A DNA stretch of 40,385 bases. It comes from Streptomyces sp. ISL-96 (GTDB lineage: Bacteria > Actinomycetota > Actinomycetes > Streptomycetales > Streptomycetaceae). Numbering within the stretch: the first letter of the stretch is position 1; each line of letters begins with the position of its first letter. The position numbers and the translations under genes were made by a program. This document shows, one piece after another, positions 32,945 through 40,385 of this stretch. The stretch covers positions 1 to 40,385 of the forward strand of contig NZ_JAGGPA010000071.1 in assembly GCF_018614035.1 (NCBI RefSeq), in the 5' to 3' direction. The notes below the pieces were generated by a model, which had not been told where the DNA came from, ran no database searches, and worked only from the letters and a program-made list of their open reading frames with translations.

Positions 32945-33004
32945 GCGGGGTCGCCGCCGCCCCGCATCAGTGGACCTCCCGCGATGCGGAGCGGCAGCAA
33001 TGCC

Positions 33005-33397
33005 TCAGCAGTCCCGAAGTTCCGGCGACTGGTTGAGAAGCTGACCCCTGATCGAGGTGAAGCGGCCGAGCCGCTCGTCCGACGAGGAGTCCAGCGGGAA
33101 CACCGCTACGCGGTGGCAGTTCTGGAATGCAAGACGTACGCCGAAGTGCCGCTGCAACGCACCGCGAATCGCGTCACTCGCGAGTGCACGCAGCAGCTGA
33201 CCACGTGCCTGCTCGTCCGGCGGCGGCGTCTGGTTGTCGGCGAACTCTCCACCGTCGACCTTCAGCTGTGCCACCAGAGAGCTGATCATCTCCCATGCGA
33301 AAGGCAGGGAGGTCCGGACGCAGTCGACGAATGCGGCTTCGTCGACATCGCCTCGCTCGGCCTGTTCCAACAGTGCCGGTGAGACGTCGAGCGACAT
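33005..33397 (-). CDS. conserved actinomycete hypothetical (SCO5389 family)
   Basis: A 130-residue soluble protein, MSLDVSPALLEQAERG at the start and LNQSPELRDC at the end, that I recognise as a highly conserved Streptomyces family without known function. It is predicted to be mostly helical in the first half, with no membrane segment and no catalytic signature. AGAGGAGAACCC precedes the ATG. It diverges from nucS across a 209-base gap, a linkage that may be conserved but does not reveal a role. Confidence 0.78.
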   Translation of the reverse strand: MSLDVSPALLEQAERGDVDEAAFVDCVRTSLPFAWEMISSLVAQLKVDGGEFADNQTPPPDEQARGQLLRALASDAIRGALQRHFGVRLAFQNCHRVAVFPLDSSSDERLGRFTSIRGQLLNQSPELRDC

Positions 33398-33606
33398 GGG
33401 TTCTCCTCTCGCGACCCCGGGGCCGGGGTCTTACGGGCAGGGAAGACGGACGACGACGCAGAGTGCACGTACGACGACCTCCTGCATCCAAGTTAAGCGT
33501 GCGGTCCGGGCCGCACCAGGAGATTGGGACACAACCAGCCAACAACGAAGGGGGTCTTACTGGGCGAATCGCGTAGAGCACGGGTCGTCGAGTAGCGTTG
33601 CGCCCC

Positions 33607-34278
33607 ATGCGTCTCGTCATTGCCCGCTGCTCCGTGGACTACGCGGGCCGGCTCACCGCCCATCTGCCCTCCGCTCCCCGTCTGATCTTGGTGAAGGCGG
33701 ACGGCAGCGTCTCGATCCACGCCGACGACCGGGCGTACAAACCGCTCAACTGGATGTCGCCGCCGTGCACCCTCAAGGAGGGCACAGGGGACGATGCCGG
33801 CACCTGGACGGTGATCAACAAGGCGGGCGAGAAACTGATCATCACGATGGAGGAAGTCCTCCACGACTCGTCCCACGAACTGGGCGTCGACCCCGGGCTG
33901 ATCAAGGACGGCGTGGAAGCGCACCTCCAGGAGCTGCTCGCCGACCGCATCGACACACTCGGCGAGGGCTATTCGCTGATCCGGCGCGAGTACCCCACGG
34001 CCATCGGCCCGGTGGACATCCTGTGCCGCGACGCGGACGGCGCGACGGTGGCGGTGGAACTGAAACGACGCGGCGACATCGACGGCGTCGAGCAGCTGAC
34101 GCGCTACCTGGAACTCCTCAACCGGGATCCGCACCTCGCGCCGGTGAAGGGCATTTTCGCGGCGCAGGAGATCAAGCCGCAGGCGCGCGTACTGGCGACG
34201 GACCGCGGGATCGGGTGCGTGGTCCTGGACTACAACGCGATGCGAGGCATCGAGGACGACAAGCTCCGTCTGTTCTGA
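33607..34278 (+). CDS. nucS: NucS/EndoMS mismatch-specific endonuclease
   Basis: A 223-residue endonuclease that cuts mismatched DNA in the non-canonical mismatch repair of actinobacteria, which lack MutS/MutL. The C-terminal nuclease domain has the PD-(D/E)xK set: Asp137 in GPVDILC, and Glu151 and Lys153 in AVELKRR. The C-terminal DDKLRLF resembles the beta-clamp binding motif of the family. The ATG at 33607 begins MRLVIARC as in other NucS proteins. A -10-like TAGCGT at 33593-33598 lies eight bases before it, so the message has almost no leader. Confidence 0.95.
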   Translation: MRLVIARCSVDYAGRLTAHLPSAPRLILVKADGSVSIHADDRAYKPLNWMSPPCTLKEGTGDDAGTWTVINKAGEKLIITMEEVLHDSSHELGVDPGLIKDGVEAHLQELLADRIDTLGEGYSLIRREYPTAIGPVDILCRDADGATVAVELKRRGDIDGVEQLTRYLELLNRDPHLAPVKGIFAAQEIKPQARVLATDRGIGCVVLDYNAMRGIEDDKLRLF

Positions 34279-34282
34279 CCGT

Positions 34283-34350
34283 CCTCAATCGCCGGAGGTG
34301 CTGAATGGTTGCCGCAACGCGGCACTGTCCAGCCCCTCCGGCGATTGAGG
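34283..34350. terminator. dispersed palindrome acting as bidirectional terminator
   Basis: Arms at 34283-34304 and 34329-34350 pair over 22 bases with one mismatch, between the convergent nucS and P-loop protein genes. The arms match the element at 5521-5580 (CTCAA-CGCCGGA core), and both are followed by a GGGGTCTGG...GCCCC second stem. Confidence 0.75.
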
Positions 34351-34388
34351 AGCGGGGTCTGGAGCAGAGCCCCAGCCACCCCGCCCTC

Positions 34389-37166
34389 CTACGAAGCGCT
34401 CGTGGACCCAGGGGCGCTGTTGCTGGGGCTGCTGCCGCCCGTGGTGGTGCCACCGTCCGTGGTGTCTCCGGTGGTGGTGCCCCCGCTGTCCGTGGTCCCG
34501 CCGTCGGACGAGCCACCGTCAGTCGTACCGCCGTCGGACGTGCCACCGTCGGTCGTTCCGCCGTCGGACGTACCCCCGTCAGAGGTGCCACCATCGGTGG
34601 TCCCGCCATCGGACGTACCGCCGTCGGAGGTTCCACCATCGGTGGTGCCACCGTCGGACGTACCCCCGTCGGAACTCCCGCCGTCGGAGGTCCCGCCGTC
34701 GGACGAGCCACCGTCGCTGGAGCCCCCGCCGCTGGAGCCGCCCGTCGTCGGGCTGCCAGAGGTTGGGCCACTCGACGTCGGGTCGTCGGAGGCCGGCGGC
34801 TTGCTCCCCGGCGAAGACGAGTCGTCGTCCTTCGGCGTGCCGCTCTTCGACGGATCACCCGAGGCCCCAATGCCACCGCTGTGCCCCGGCCGCGGCAGTC
34901 CCGACGTACCGGGCCCCGACGGACGGCCCGGGTCCCCCGGACGCCTCGTCGAGCCCTGGGTCGGCTCGTCCGCGATCAGCCCGTCCTGCCCGTCGTCCTC
35001 ATTGGCCGACTGCTCGGACGTCACCCGGTTCGGCGGCTCCTCGCCGTCCGAGGCCGCGCCGAGCGTCACCACAGTGCCGAGTACGGCGACGAGCAGCGCG
35101 CCCGCGCCCGCCGCGACCATGTTGCGCCGGGCGCCGGTGAGTACGGCGAGACGGCCACCAATGCCAGCACCGCCACCCGCACCGGCCTCCGCCGAGCGGT
35201 GGGTGACCAACGTGCTGTCGCCACCCGCCCCTTCCCCCGGCCTGGCCGACAGCGACAGGGGTACGACCGCTGCCGGTACGCCACCGGGCGGCGACGCCGA
35301 CTCCTCGTACCGAGCCGTCGGCACCTCCTCCCCCGCGGGCGTACGTCCGCCGAGCAGGAGCCCGCCGGCACCCGCGCCGGAGCGGTCCTCGACCAGCGCC
35401 AGCGCCCTGCGTCCGGCGACGGTGCCGCTCTTGTCGGCCACGGCGCCGCGCATCGCGATGGACGCCTCCAGCTCGGCCCGGGCCCGGTCCAGACTGCCCG
35501 TACAGAGCGCGAGGACGCCCAACTCGTGGTGGAAGTACGCCTCTTCGGCGACCTCACCCGCGATGCGCGCGGCCTCAAGACCCGCCCGCAGCGCCCGCTC
35601 CCACGCGCCCCAGGAAAGCCCGGCGGCGAAGGCGGGCGCCGCCGTACGGGCCAGCAGGACGGCGGCGCTCGGATGCCCCGCCTCCGTGCCCGGCACCAGG
35701 GCGCCCATCGCCGCGAGCATCGCGTCCGCCTCAGCGGTCGCCCGCTCGGGCGACACCGAGGGGTGCCCGGCCCACCAGGTGTAGTGCTGAGCGGCGGTGT
35801 GCGCCTGCTCCGCCACCTCGTCGGCGAACCCGGCGGCCTCCAGCTGTACGGCCACACCGGCCGCCAGCCGGAAACGCGCCCCGACCGGCGAGAGCAGCCC
35901 GCAGCTCATCAGCTCGCCGAGCGCGGCGTCCGCGTGGGTGTCGCCCACCAGGGCGGGCAGGTGCGCCTGGTGCGGCACCTCCCCGCCGAGCGCGATGGCG
36001 AAGCGCAGCGTGGCCCGCGCCGACTCGCTCAGCCGGGACGCGAGCAGCGCAGCCGGCATCGCGCCCTCGGCGAGCGACGGCAGGGGTACGTCGTGGCCGT
36101 CCTCCGCGTCGAAGGGCGCGTCGAACGGCTGCTCGCTGAAGTACCCGTACTCGTCGAAGGCGTTGGGGTCGGCGCGCAGCCGGTCGCGCTGCCGCAGCAG
36201 CGCACCCGCCTGCGTGAAGCGCAGCGGCAGTCCCTCGGACTCGAACCACAGGTCGCCCGCCCAGTTCGCCTCGTCCTCGGTGAGGGGCCGCTCCACGGCC
36301 CGCTCCAGGAGTTCCAGGCTGGCGCTGCGGCCGAGACCGCCGAGGAAGACCTCCTCGATGTGCGAGTCGGGCGAGGGAGCCGCGACGCCGGGCGTCGCCG
36401 CGAGCAGGAAGGCGCACTCGGGCGTGGCCTCCAGCAGCTCGTCCAGGGCCGCCCCGCCGAACTCCAGGTCGTCGAGGACGACGACCGCGCCGATGGCATG
36501 AACGAGGTCGAGCAGCCCCGCCCGGTCCGGGCGGTGCAGCGGCGCGCTGTACACGGCGGCGAACAGGTCGTGGAGCAGCTCTTCGGGCGTGCGGTGGGCT
36601 CCGCTGAGCCGTACGACTCCGTCGGGCGCGAGGTCCGCGCAGTCGTCGGCGACGGCATCGAGCAGCGCCGTACGCCCGGATCCCGACGGCCCGGTCAGCC
36701 GCACGGATCGGCCGCGTGCGAGCAGCCGTACGAGCCTTTCACGCTCCTCCTGCCGCTCCAGGAGCGGCAGCTCGGGAACGACGGGCCCCGGCGGTACGGG
36801 CGGCCTGGACGCCCGCAGCAGTTCGGCGCGGTCGTCGGCGCTGTGCCTGACCGGCCGCGCGGGACGCTCGCCGGGCGGGCAGACTTCGATCTCGCTGCCG
36901 TCGACGGGGTTGACGGTGAGCAGGAAGTCGCCCGCGACGACCTGCACGGTGCGGGCGGGTGCCGAAGAGGCCTGCCCGCTCCCCTTGCCGGGACCACCCG
37001 GACTGCCGGGGCTGCCGGGACCGCTCTGGGCAAGGGTTGGTGGCAGCGCGTCCCGTGGCGGCCGGCGCGATCCGTCACCGGTGCCGCTCTCGCCGAGCAG
37101 GTCGTTGTCGTGGCCGTGCTCTTCCGGCCCCTGGTTCATCGGGTTCATCGGGTTCATCGGGTCCAT
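34389..37166 (-). CDS. membrane-anchored P-loop ATPase with pentapeptide-repeat tail
   Basis: A 925-residue multidomain protein. An N-terminal Pro/Gly-rich stretch opening with an MDPMNPMNPMN repeat is followed by a STAND/AAA-like module: Walker A LTGPSGSGRT at 159-166 (Arg in place of the usual Lys) and Walker B-like VVVLDDLE at about 213-222. A helical, TPR-like region spans about 420-600. One transmembrane segment lies at 683-704, then an acidic, Pro/Ser-rich linker and 15 consecutive [ST][ST]DGG pentapeptides (816-890). The likely topology is a cytoplasmic ATPase with an external tail. GGGGGG precedes ATG 37166; the open frame to 37343 is rejected. It lies beside a STAS gene, hinting at a shared signalling role. 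Function is unknown. Confidence 0.8.
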   Translation of the reverse strand: MDPMNPMNPMNQGPEEHGHDNDLLGESGTGDGSRRPPRDALPPTLAQSGPGSPGSPGGPGKGSGQASSAPARTVQVVAGDFLLTVNPVDGSEIEVCPPGERPARPVRHSADDRAELLRASRPPVPPGPVVPELPLLERQEERERLVRLLARGRSVRLTGPSGSGRTALLDAVADDCADLAPDGVVRLSGAHRTPEELLHDLFAAVYSAPLHRPDRAGLLDLVHAIGAVVVLDDLEFGGAALDELLEATPECAFLLAATPGVAAPSPDSHIEEVFLGGLGRSASLELLERAVERPLTEDEANWAGDLWFESEGLPLRFTQAGALLRQRDRLRADPNAFDEYGYFSEQPFDAPFDAEDGHDVPLPSLAEGAMPAALLASRLSESARATLRFAIALGGEVPHQAHLPALVGDTHADAALGELMSCGLLSPVGARFRLAAGVAVQLEAAGFADEVAEQAHTAAQHYTWWAGHPSVSPERATAEADAMLAAMGALVPGTEAGHPSAAVLLARTAAPAFAAGLSWGAWERALRAGLEAARIAGEVAEEAYFHHELGVLALCTGSLDRARAELEASIAMRGAVADKSGTVAGRRALALVEDRSGAGAGGLLLGGRTPAGEEVPTARYEESASPPGGVPAAVVPLSLSARPGEGAGGDSTLVTHRSAEAGAGGGAGIGGRLAVLTGARRNMVAAGAGALLVAVLGTVVTLGAASDGEEPPNRVTSEQSANEDDGQDGLIADEPTQGSTRRPGDPGRPSGPGTSGLPRPGHSGGIGASGDPSKSGTPKDDDSSSPGSKPPASDDPTSSGPTSGSPTTGGSSGGGSSDGGSSDGGTSDGGSSDGGTSDGGTTDGGTSDGGTSDGGTTDGGTSDGGTSDGGTTDGGTSDGGTTDGGSSDGGTTDSGGTTTGDTTDGGTTTGGSSPSNSAPGSTSAS
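34497..34721 (-). repeat. 15-bp coding repeats (15 copies of [ST][ST]DGG)
   Basis: Fifteen uninterrupted 15-bp units, differing mainly by AGC/ACC-type changes that swap Ser and Thr, encode the external tail of the P-loop protein. Such arrays change length by slippage without shifting frame. Confidence 0.85.
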
Positions 37167-37407
37167 GGTCAAGCCCCCCAGATGCGTCGCGTGCGGATGC
37201 CCCTCCCGGCCTTTCCCACGCGCGCTGTCGCTTCTGGTCCGGTGCCCGCCGTACTCGGGTTCGTCAATCAGCAGGCGACCGAACCCTAGACCTTCGCACA
37301 GTATTCGGGAACCAGAGGGGTGCCACCCCGTCCGGGACGTCACAGTCTCGTGAGGAATGTGCGCCCGCCGTACGGATCGCGCCGCTTCGCGCCGTACGCC
37401 GTACCGC

Positions 37408-37731
37408 TCAGACCCGCGGCAGCGACTCGGCGGCGAGACCGCCCTCGATGGCGAGGATGCGGTGCAGCCTGGTGGCCACCAGCAGGCGCTGCATCTGGGC
37501 CGGTACGCCGCGCAGCACGAGCCTGCGGCCGGCCCGTCCGGCCCGCCGGTGGGCGCCCATGATCACGCCCAGTCCGGTGGCGTCCCAGGAATCCAGCTCG
37601 GTCAGGTCCAGCACCAGATCGCCGACACCGTCGTCGACGGCCGAGTGCAGGACCGTACGGGCGTCCGCCGCGCTGCGGACGTCGAGGCGGCCCCCGACGA
37701 CCAGCTCGACGTGGTCGCCCCTGATGTGCAT
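37408..37731 (-). CDS. STAS domain anti-sigma factor antagonist
   Basis: A 107-residue SpoIIAA-like protein. VELVVGGRLDVRSAADARTV and LVLDLTELDSWDATGLGVIM show the STAS fold. The phosphorylation loop reads DATG, with Thr where most antagonists have Ser, which may still be phosphorylated. The ATG at 37731 is preceded by AGGGAG; the longer frame is unlikely. No anti-sigma kinase is encoded nearby. The adjacent P-loop protein is a possible partner by position only. Confidence 0.87.
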   Translation of the reverse strand: MHIRGDHVELVVGGRLDVRSAADARTVLHSAVDDGVGDLVLDLTELDSWDATGLGVIMGAHRRAGRAGRRLVLRGVPAQMQRLLVATRLHRILAIEGGLAAESLPRV

Positions 37732-37877
37732 ATGCGCTCCCTGAGAGTGCGTCAGTTCTCCGTGTCGTGTTTCTTTCCCTGCACCCAACTGACTGCCTTA
37801 CGGGTCAGGAAGTTGCCGTCCGTAAGCGAACCGATACCGAATTCACTCCTGAGGGTGACCCAGAAGCTGACACGGCA

Positions 37878-38729
37878 TCAGTGGTGCTTGTAGAAGCCCT
37901 GCCCGCTCTTGCGCCCGATGTCACCGGCATCAACCATCCGGCGCATCAACTCCGGCGGGGCGAACTTCTCGTCCTGCGACTCCGTGTAGATGTTGCTGGT
38001 CGCGTGCAGCAGGATGTCGACGCCGGTCAGGTCCGCGGTCGCGAGCGGGCCCATGGCGTGCCCGAAGCCCAGCTTGCAGGCGATGTCGATGTCCTCGGCC
38101 GAGGCGACGCCCGACTCGTACAGTTTCGCGGCCTCGACCACGAGGGCCGAGATGAGGCGGGTGGTGACGAAGCCGGCCACGTCGCGGTTGACGACGATGC
38201 AGGTCTTGCCGACGGACTCGGCGAACTCCCGCGTGGTGGCGAGCGTTTCGTCGCTGGTCTTGTAGCCCCGTACGAGCTCGCAGAGCTGCATCATCGGTAC
38301 GGGCGAGAAGAAGTGCGCGCCGACGACCCGCTCCGGACGCTCCGTCACGGCAGCGATCTTGGTGATCGGGATGGCGGAGGTGTTGGACGCGAGGACCGCG
38401 TCCGGCCGGACGATCTTGTCGAGCGCACGGAAGATCTCGTGCTTGACCTCAAGCTTCTCGAAGACGGCCTCGACGACGATGTCGGCGTCGGCGACCGCGT
38501 CGAGGTCGGTGGTCGTGGTGATGCGGCCGAGCGCCGCCTCGGCGTCCGCGGCGTCCAGCTTGCCCTTGGACACGAACTTGTCGTACGAGGCCTTGATGCC
38601 GTCACGGCCGCGGGTCAGCGCGGCATCGGTGACATCGCGCAGAACGACGTCCCAGCCCGCCTGCGCCGAGACCTGCGCGATACCGGACCCCATGAGTCCG
38701 GCCCCGATGACGGCGAGCTTCCTGGCCAC
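37878..38729 (-). CDS. 3-hydroxybutyryl-CoA dehydrogenase
   Basis: A 283-residue NAD(P)-dependent 3-hydroxyacyl-CoA dehydrogenase. The Rossmann loop GAGLMGSGIAQ is at 9-19; SNTSAIP and the catalytic His139 in GAHFFSPVP are conserved; the C-terminal dimerisation domain ends GRKSGQGFYKHH. The start is GTG at 38729 after AAGGGG. It probably reduces acetoacetyl-CoA made by a thiolase, feeding butyryl-CoA, the product pool of IcmA. It is read leftward after the TetR gene with a 138-base gap that contains GCCTG...CAGGC at 38760-38776. Confidence 0.93.
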   Translation of the reverse strand: MARKLAVIGAGLMGSGIAQVSAQAGWDVVLRDVTDAALTRGRDGIKASYDKFVSKGKLDAADAEAALGRITTTTDLDAVADADIVVEAVFEKLEVKHEIFRALDKIVRPDAVLASNTSAIPITKIAAVTERPERVVGAHFFSPVPMMQLCELVRGYKTSDETLATTREFAESVGKTCIVVNRDVAGFVTTRLISALVVEAAKLYESGVASAEDIDIACKLGFGHAMGPLATADLTGVDILLHATSNIYTESQDEKFAPPELMRRMVDAGDIGRKSGQGFYKHH

Positions 38730-38867
38730 GACACACCCCTTGATTCCTTATGCCTTAACGCCTGTTTACTTCAGGCTCTCCGGCGGAGGTTAGCGCCCGT
38801 GAGGGGCCGTATGGCGGCGAAGAGATGCGCGTCACGTCTCGGATGACGGACATCACACCGGTACGCG

Positions 38868-39509
38868 TCATTCGGTGGCCCGCACCGCGTAGTTGAGCGC
38901 CTTTTCGCTCAGCAGTTCCTCCATCCCGTCGAGCAGGACCAGAGCTTCGCGGGAGACCTCCACGGCCTTGCGGCCCTTGACCATCTGGCCGCCGATCCAT
39001 CCCATCAGGGTGGACTGGAGCCAGGCGAGCTGGCCGGCCATCAGGGTCGGCAGCGGATCGTCGGCCGCCGCGCCCGTCTCCTCGCGCAGGGTGAGCTCCA
39101 GGCTCTCGACGACCTCCTGCTGGATGGCCCACAGCCGGGAGCGCAGGGCCTGCGCCTCCAGCACGACGCGCATGAAGTTCGCATATCCGTCGATCAGTCC
39201 GATGGACGGGGCGACCTCCTCGACCTCGCGGTTCAGTTCACGCAGGACGGCCCGGGCCGCCGACTCGCCCTTGTCCCGGCCGCGGACATAGCGCGGCAGC
39301 CGGTCGACGATGCCCTTGCTGCGGTCGAAGAAGAGGTCCTCCTTGGCGGGGAAGTAGTTGTAGACGGTGTTGACGGAGACGTCCGCCGCCTCGGCGATCT
39401 CGGCGATCGTCACGGCGTCGAAGCCCCGCTCCAGGAACAGACCCGTGGCCACATCGGAGATGTGCTGCCTGGTCTGCCGCTTCTTGCGCTCTCTGAGTCC
39501 CTCGGCCAT
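38868..39509 (-). CDS. TetR family transcriptional regulator
   Basis: A 213-residue TetR repressor. The helix-turn-helix is TIAEIAEAADVSVNTVYNYF (about 33-52) after the basic MAEGLRERKKRQTRQHI start. The ligand domain is helical. The -10-like TACGAT on its strand lies six bases before ATG 39509, so the message is probably leaderless. It diverges from an ABC ATPase gene with an inverted repeat in between, the usual layout of a repressor controlling a drug-efflux transporter and itself. Confidence 0.93.
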   Translation of the reverse strand: MAEGLRERKKRQTRQHISDVATGLFLERGFDAVTIAEIAEAADVSVNTVYNYFPAKEDLFFDRSKGIVDRLPRYVRGRDKGESAARAVLRELNREVEEVAPSIGLIDGYANFMRVVLEAQALRSRLWAIQQEVVESLELTLREETGAAADDPLPTLMAGQLAWLQSTLMGWIGGQMVKGRKAVEVSREALVLLDGMEELLSEKALNYAVRATE

Positions 39510-39518
39510 GCGCCCATC

Positions 39519-39538
39519 GTAGCTTCGGTGGGAGCTAC
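39519..39538. promoter_or_regulatory. candidate TetR operator
   Basis: GTAGCT and AGCTAC, exact complements separated by eight bases, overlap the -10 of the TetR gene. The rest of the gap (39545-39585) is unusually A/T-rich for this genome and probably holds the ABC promoter. Confidence 0.5.
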
Positions 39539-39589
39539 ACAAACTTGGGGTCATTGCAAATTTTAAGTGACTCTGCTTTTCTGGGGCGC

Positions 39590-40372
39590 ATGGCAATCAT
39601 CAGCACGGCCGGACTCACCCGGACCTTCACCACCAAAGCGGGCCCTGTCGAAGCCGTCCGCGGCATCGATCTGACCGTCGAACCCGGCGAGATCCTCGGC
39701 TTCCTCGGTCCGAACGGCGCCGGCAAGACGACCACCCTGCGGATGCTCACCACGCTCCTCGCACCGACCGGCGGCGCCGCCACCGTCGCGGGCCACGACC
39801 TGCTGCGGGACCCCTCGGGCGTACGGCGGAAGATCGGTTACGTCGCCCAGTCCGGCGGCCTGGACCCACAGGTCTCCGTACGGGAGGAACTGATCACCCA
39901 GGGCCGCCTCTACCGCCTCACCAGGACCGAAGCGTCCGCCCGCGCCGACGAGTTGGCGCGCGACCTAGCGCTCACCGAACTGATGGACCGCAGGTGCGCC
40001 GCACTGTCGGGCGGTCAGCGGCGGCGGCTCGACATCGCCATGGGCCTCACCCACCGGCCCGAGGTGCTGTTCCTCGACGAGCCGACCACGGGCCTGGACC
40101 CGGGCAGCCGGGCCGACCTGTGGGACCTGGTGCGGCGACTGCGCGACGAGTACGGCACCACGGTCTTCCTCACCACCCACTACCTCGACGAGGCGGACGC
40201 GCTCTCCGACCGGCTCGTCGTCGTCGACAAAGGGCTGGTCGCGGCCGAGGGAACGCCGAGAGCGCTCAAGCTCCGGTACGGCGGCTCCATCGACGCCACC
40301 CTCCAGGACACCTTCCTCGCCATCACCGGGCGCGTCCCCGCGCCCGCGGACGCCGCCCCCGTCGCCGTCTAG
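39590..40372 (+). CDS. ABC transporter ATP-binding protein, DrrA-like
   Basis: A 260-residue ABC ATPase of the daunorubicin-resistance (DrrA) type. It has Walker A GPNGAGKTT, signature ALSGGQRRRLDIAMGL, Walker B VLFLDEPTTGLDPGSRADLW and switch His in VFLTTHYLDEAD. Unlike the two ATPases at 27312 and 29199 it has the canonical LSGGQ. It ends 13 bases before the window edge; a permease gene is expected immediately beyond. A divergent TetR gene suggests substrate-induced efflux. Confidence 0.92.
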   Translation: MAIISTAGLTRTFTTKAGPVEAVRGIDLTVEPGEILGFLGPNGAGKTTTLRMLTTLLAPTGGAATVAGHDLLRDPSGVRRKIGYVAQSGGLDPQVSVREELITQGRLYRLTRTEASARADELARDLALTELMDRRCAALSGGQRRRLDIAMGLTHRPEVLFLDEPTTGLDPGSRADLWDLVRRLRDEYGTTVFLTTHYLDEADALSDRLVVVDKGLVAAEGTPRALKLRYGGSIDATLQDTFLAITGRVPAPADAAPVAV

Positions 40373-40385
40373 GCCCGGACTTCGC

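Noticed and set aside
34305..37289. 994-codon frame opposite the P-loop protein gene
   Set aside because: Shadow frame; the minus strand has Walker motifs, a membrane segment and in-frame repeats.
38760..38776. GCCTG...CAGGC repeat before the 3-hydroxyacyl-CoA dehydrogenase gene as a copy of the icmA operator
   Set aside because: Only five bases per arm and no match to the icmA palindrome core; too weak to claim shared regulation.

Overview
This window is a high-GC actinomycete chromosome segment, almost certainly Streptomyces. GTG starts and leaderless-looking promoters are common, and codons are strongly G/C-ending. The window carries the polar-growth coiled-coil pair scy and filP, an absC-like MarR gene, a cslA/glxA/cslZ locus and an actinobacterial nucS. 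From memory (not checked), gene order matches the S. coelicolor SCO5384-SCO5415 interval read in reverse. Two visible differences are the csl locus, which I recall at SCO2836-2838 in that species, and a TnpB element.

Layout. 1-412 is unassigned. 413-5505 holds icmA (isobutyryl-CoA mutase large subunit) behind a perfect 22-bp palindrome, a DUF3817 membrane protein, a MarR regulator, an MFS transporter and a divergent ArsR-type regulator. 5521-5650 is a dispersed Streptomyces intergenic palindrome. 5808-10596 is the tip-glycan locus: GH6 glycanase CslZ, copper radical oxidase GlxA and glycan synthase CslA. 10781-15151 holds a thiamine-binding-like protein, a second DUF3817 protein and three tandem AIM24 genes. 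The second and third AIM24 genes are split by a 1.5-kb TnpB-only IS605-type element. 15259-18704 holds absC, a histidine kinase and response regulator, and a PepSY protein with response-regulator-type direct repeats. 18701-18949 is the tail of a decayed gene. 19009-21790 holds meaB, a thiolase and methylmalonyl-CoA epimerase. 21990-27220 holds scy and filP. 27312-31270 is two paralogous ABC ATPase/permease pairs. 31298-34278 holds a small Cys/His protein, a luciferase-like oxidoreductase, a conserved hypothetical gene and nucS. 34389-37731 holds a large membrane-anchored P-loop protein with a pentapeptide-repeat tail and a STAS protein. 37878-40372 holds 3-hydroxyacyl-CoA dehydrogenase, TetR and an ABC ATPase whose partner lies beyond the edge.

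How the genes fit together. IcmA, MeaB, epimerase, thiolase and 3-hydroxyacyl-CoA dehydrogenase form a B12-linked acyl-CoA network feeding butyryl-, methylmalonyl- and acetoacetyl-CoA pools, spread over several transcription units. CslA/GlxA/CslZ and Scy/FilP both act at the hyphal tip and lie about 11 kb apart here. The kinase, regulator and PepSY protein look like one signalling unit.

The most interesting structure is the TnpB element. Its inferred ends restore an intact three-gene AIM24 operon when it is removed in silico. The insertion itself preserves the last codon and stop of the upstream gene and appears to give the downstream gene a new Shine-Dalgarno sequence. No CRISPR array, tRNA or rRNA was seen. 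All family assignments come from reading motifs; no database search was run.
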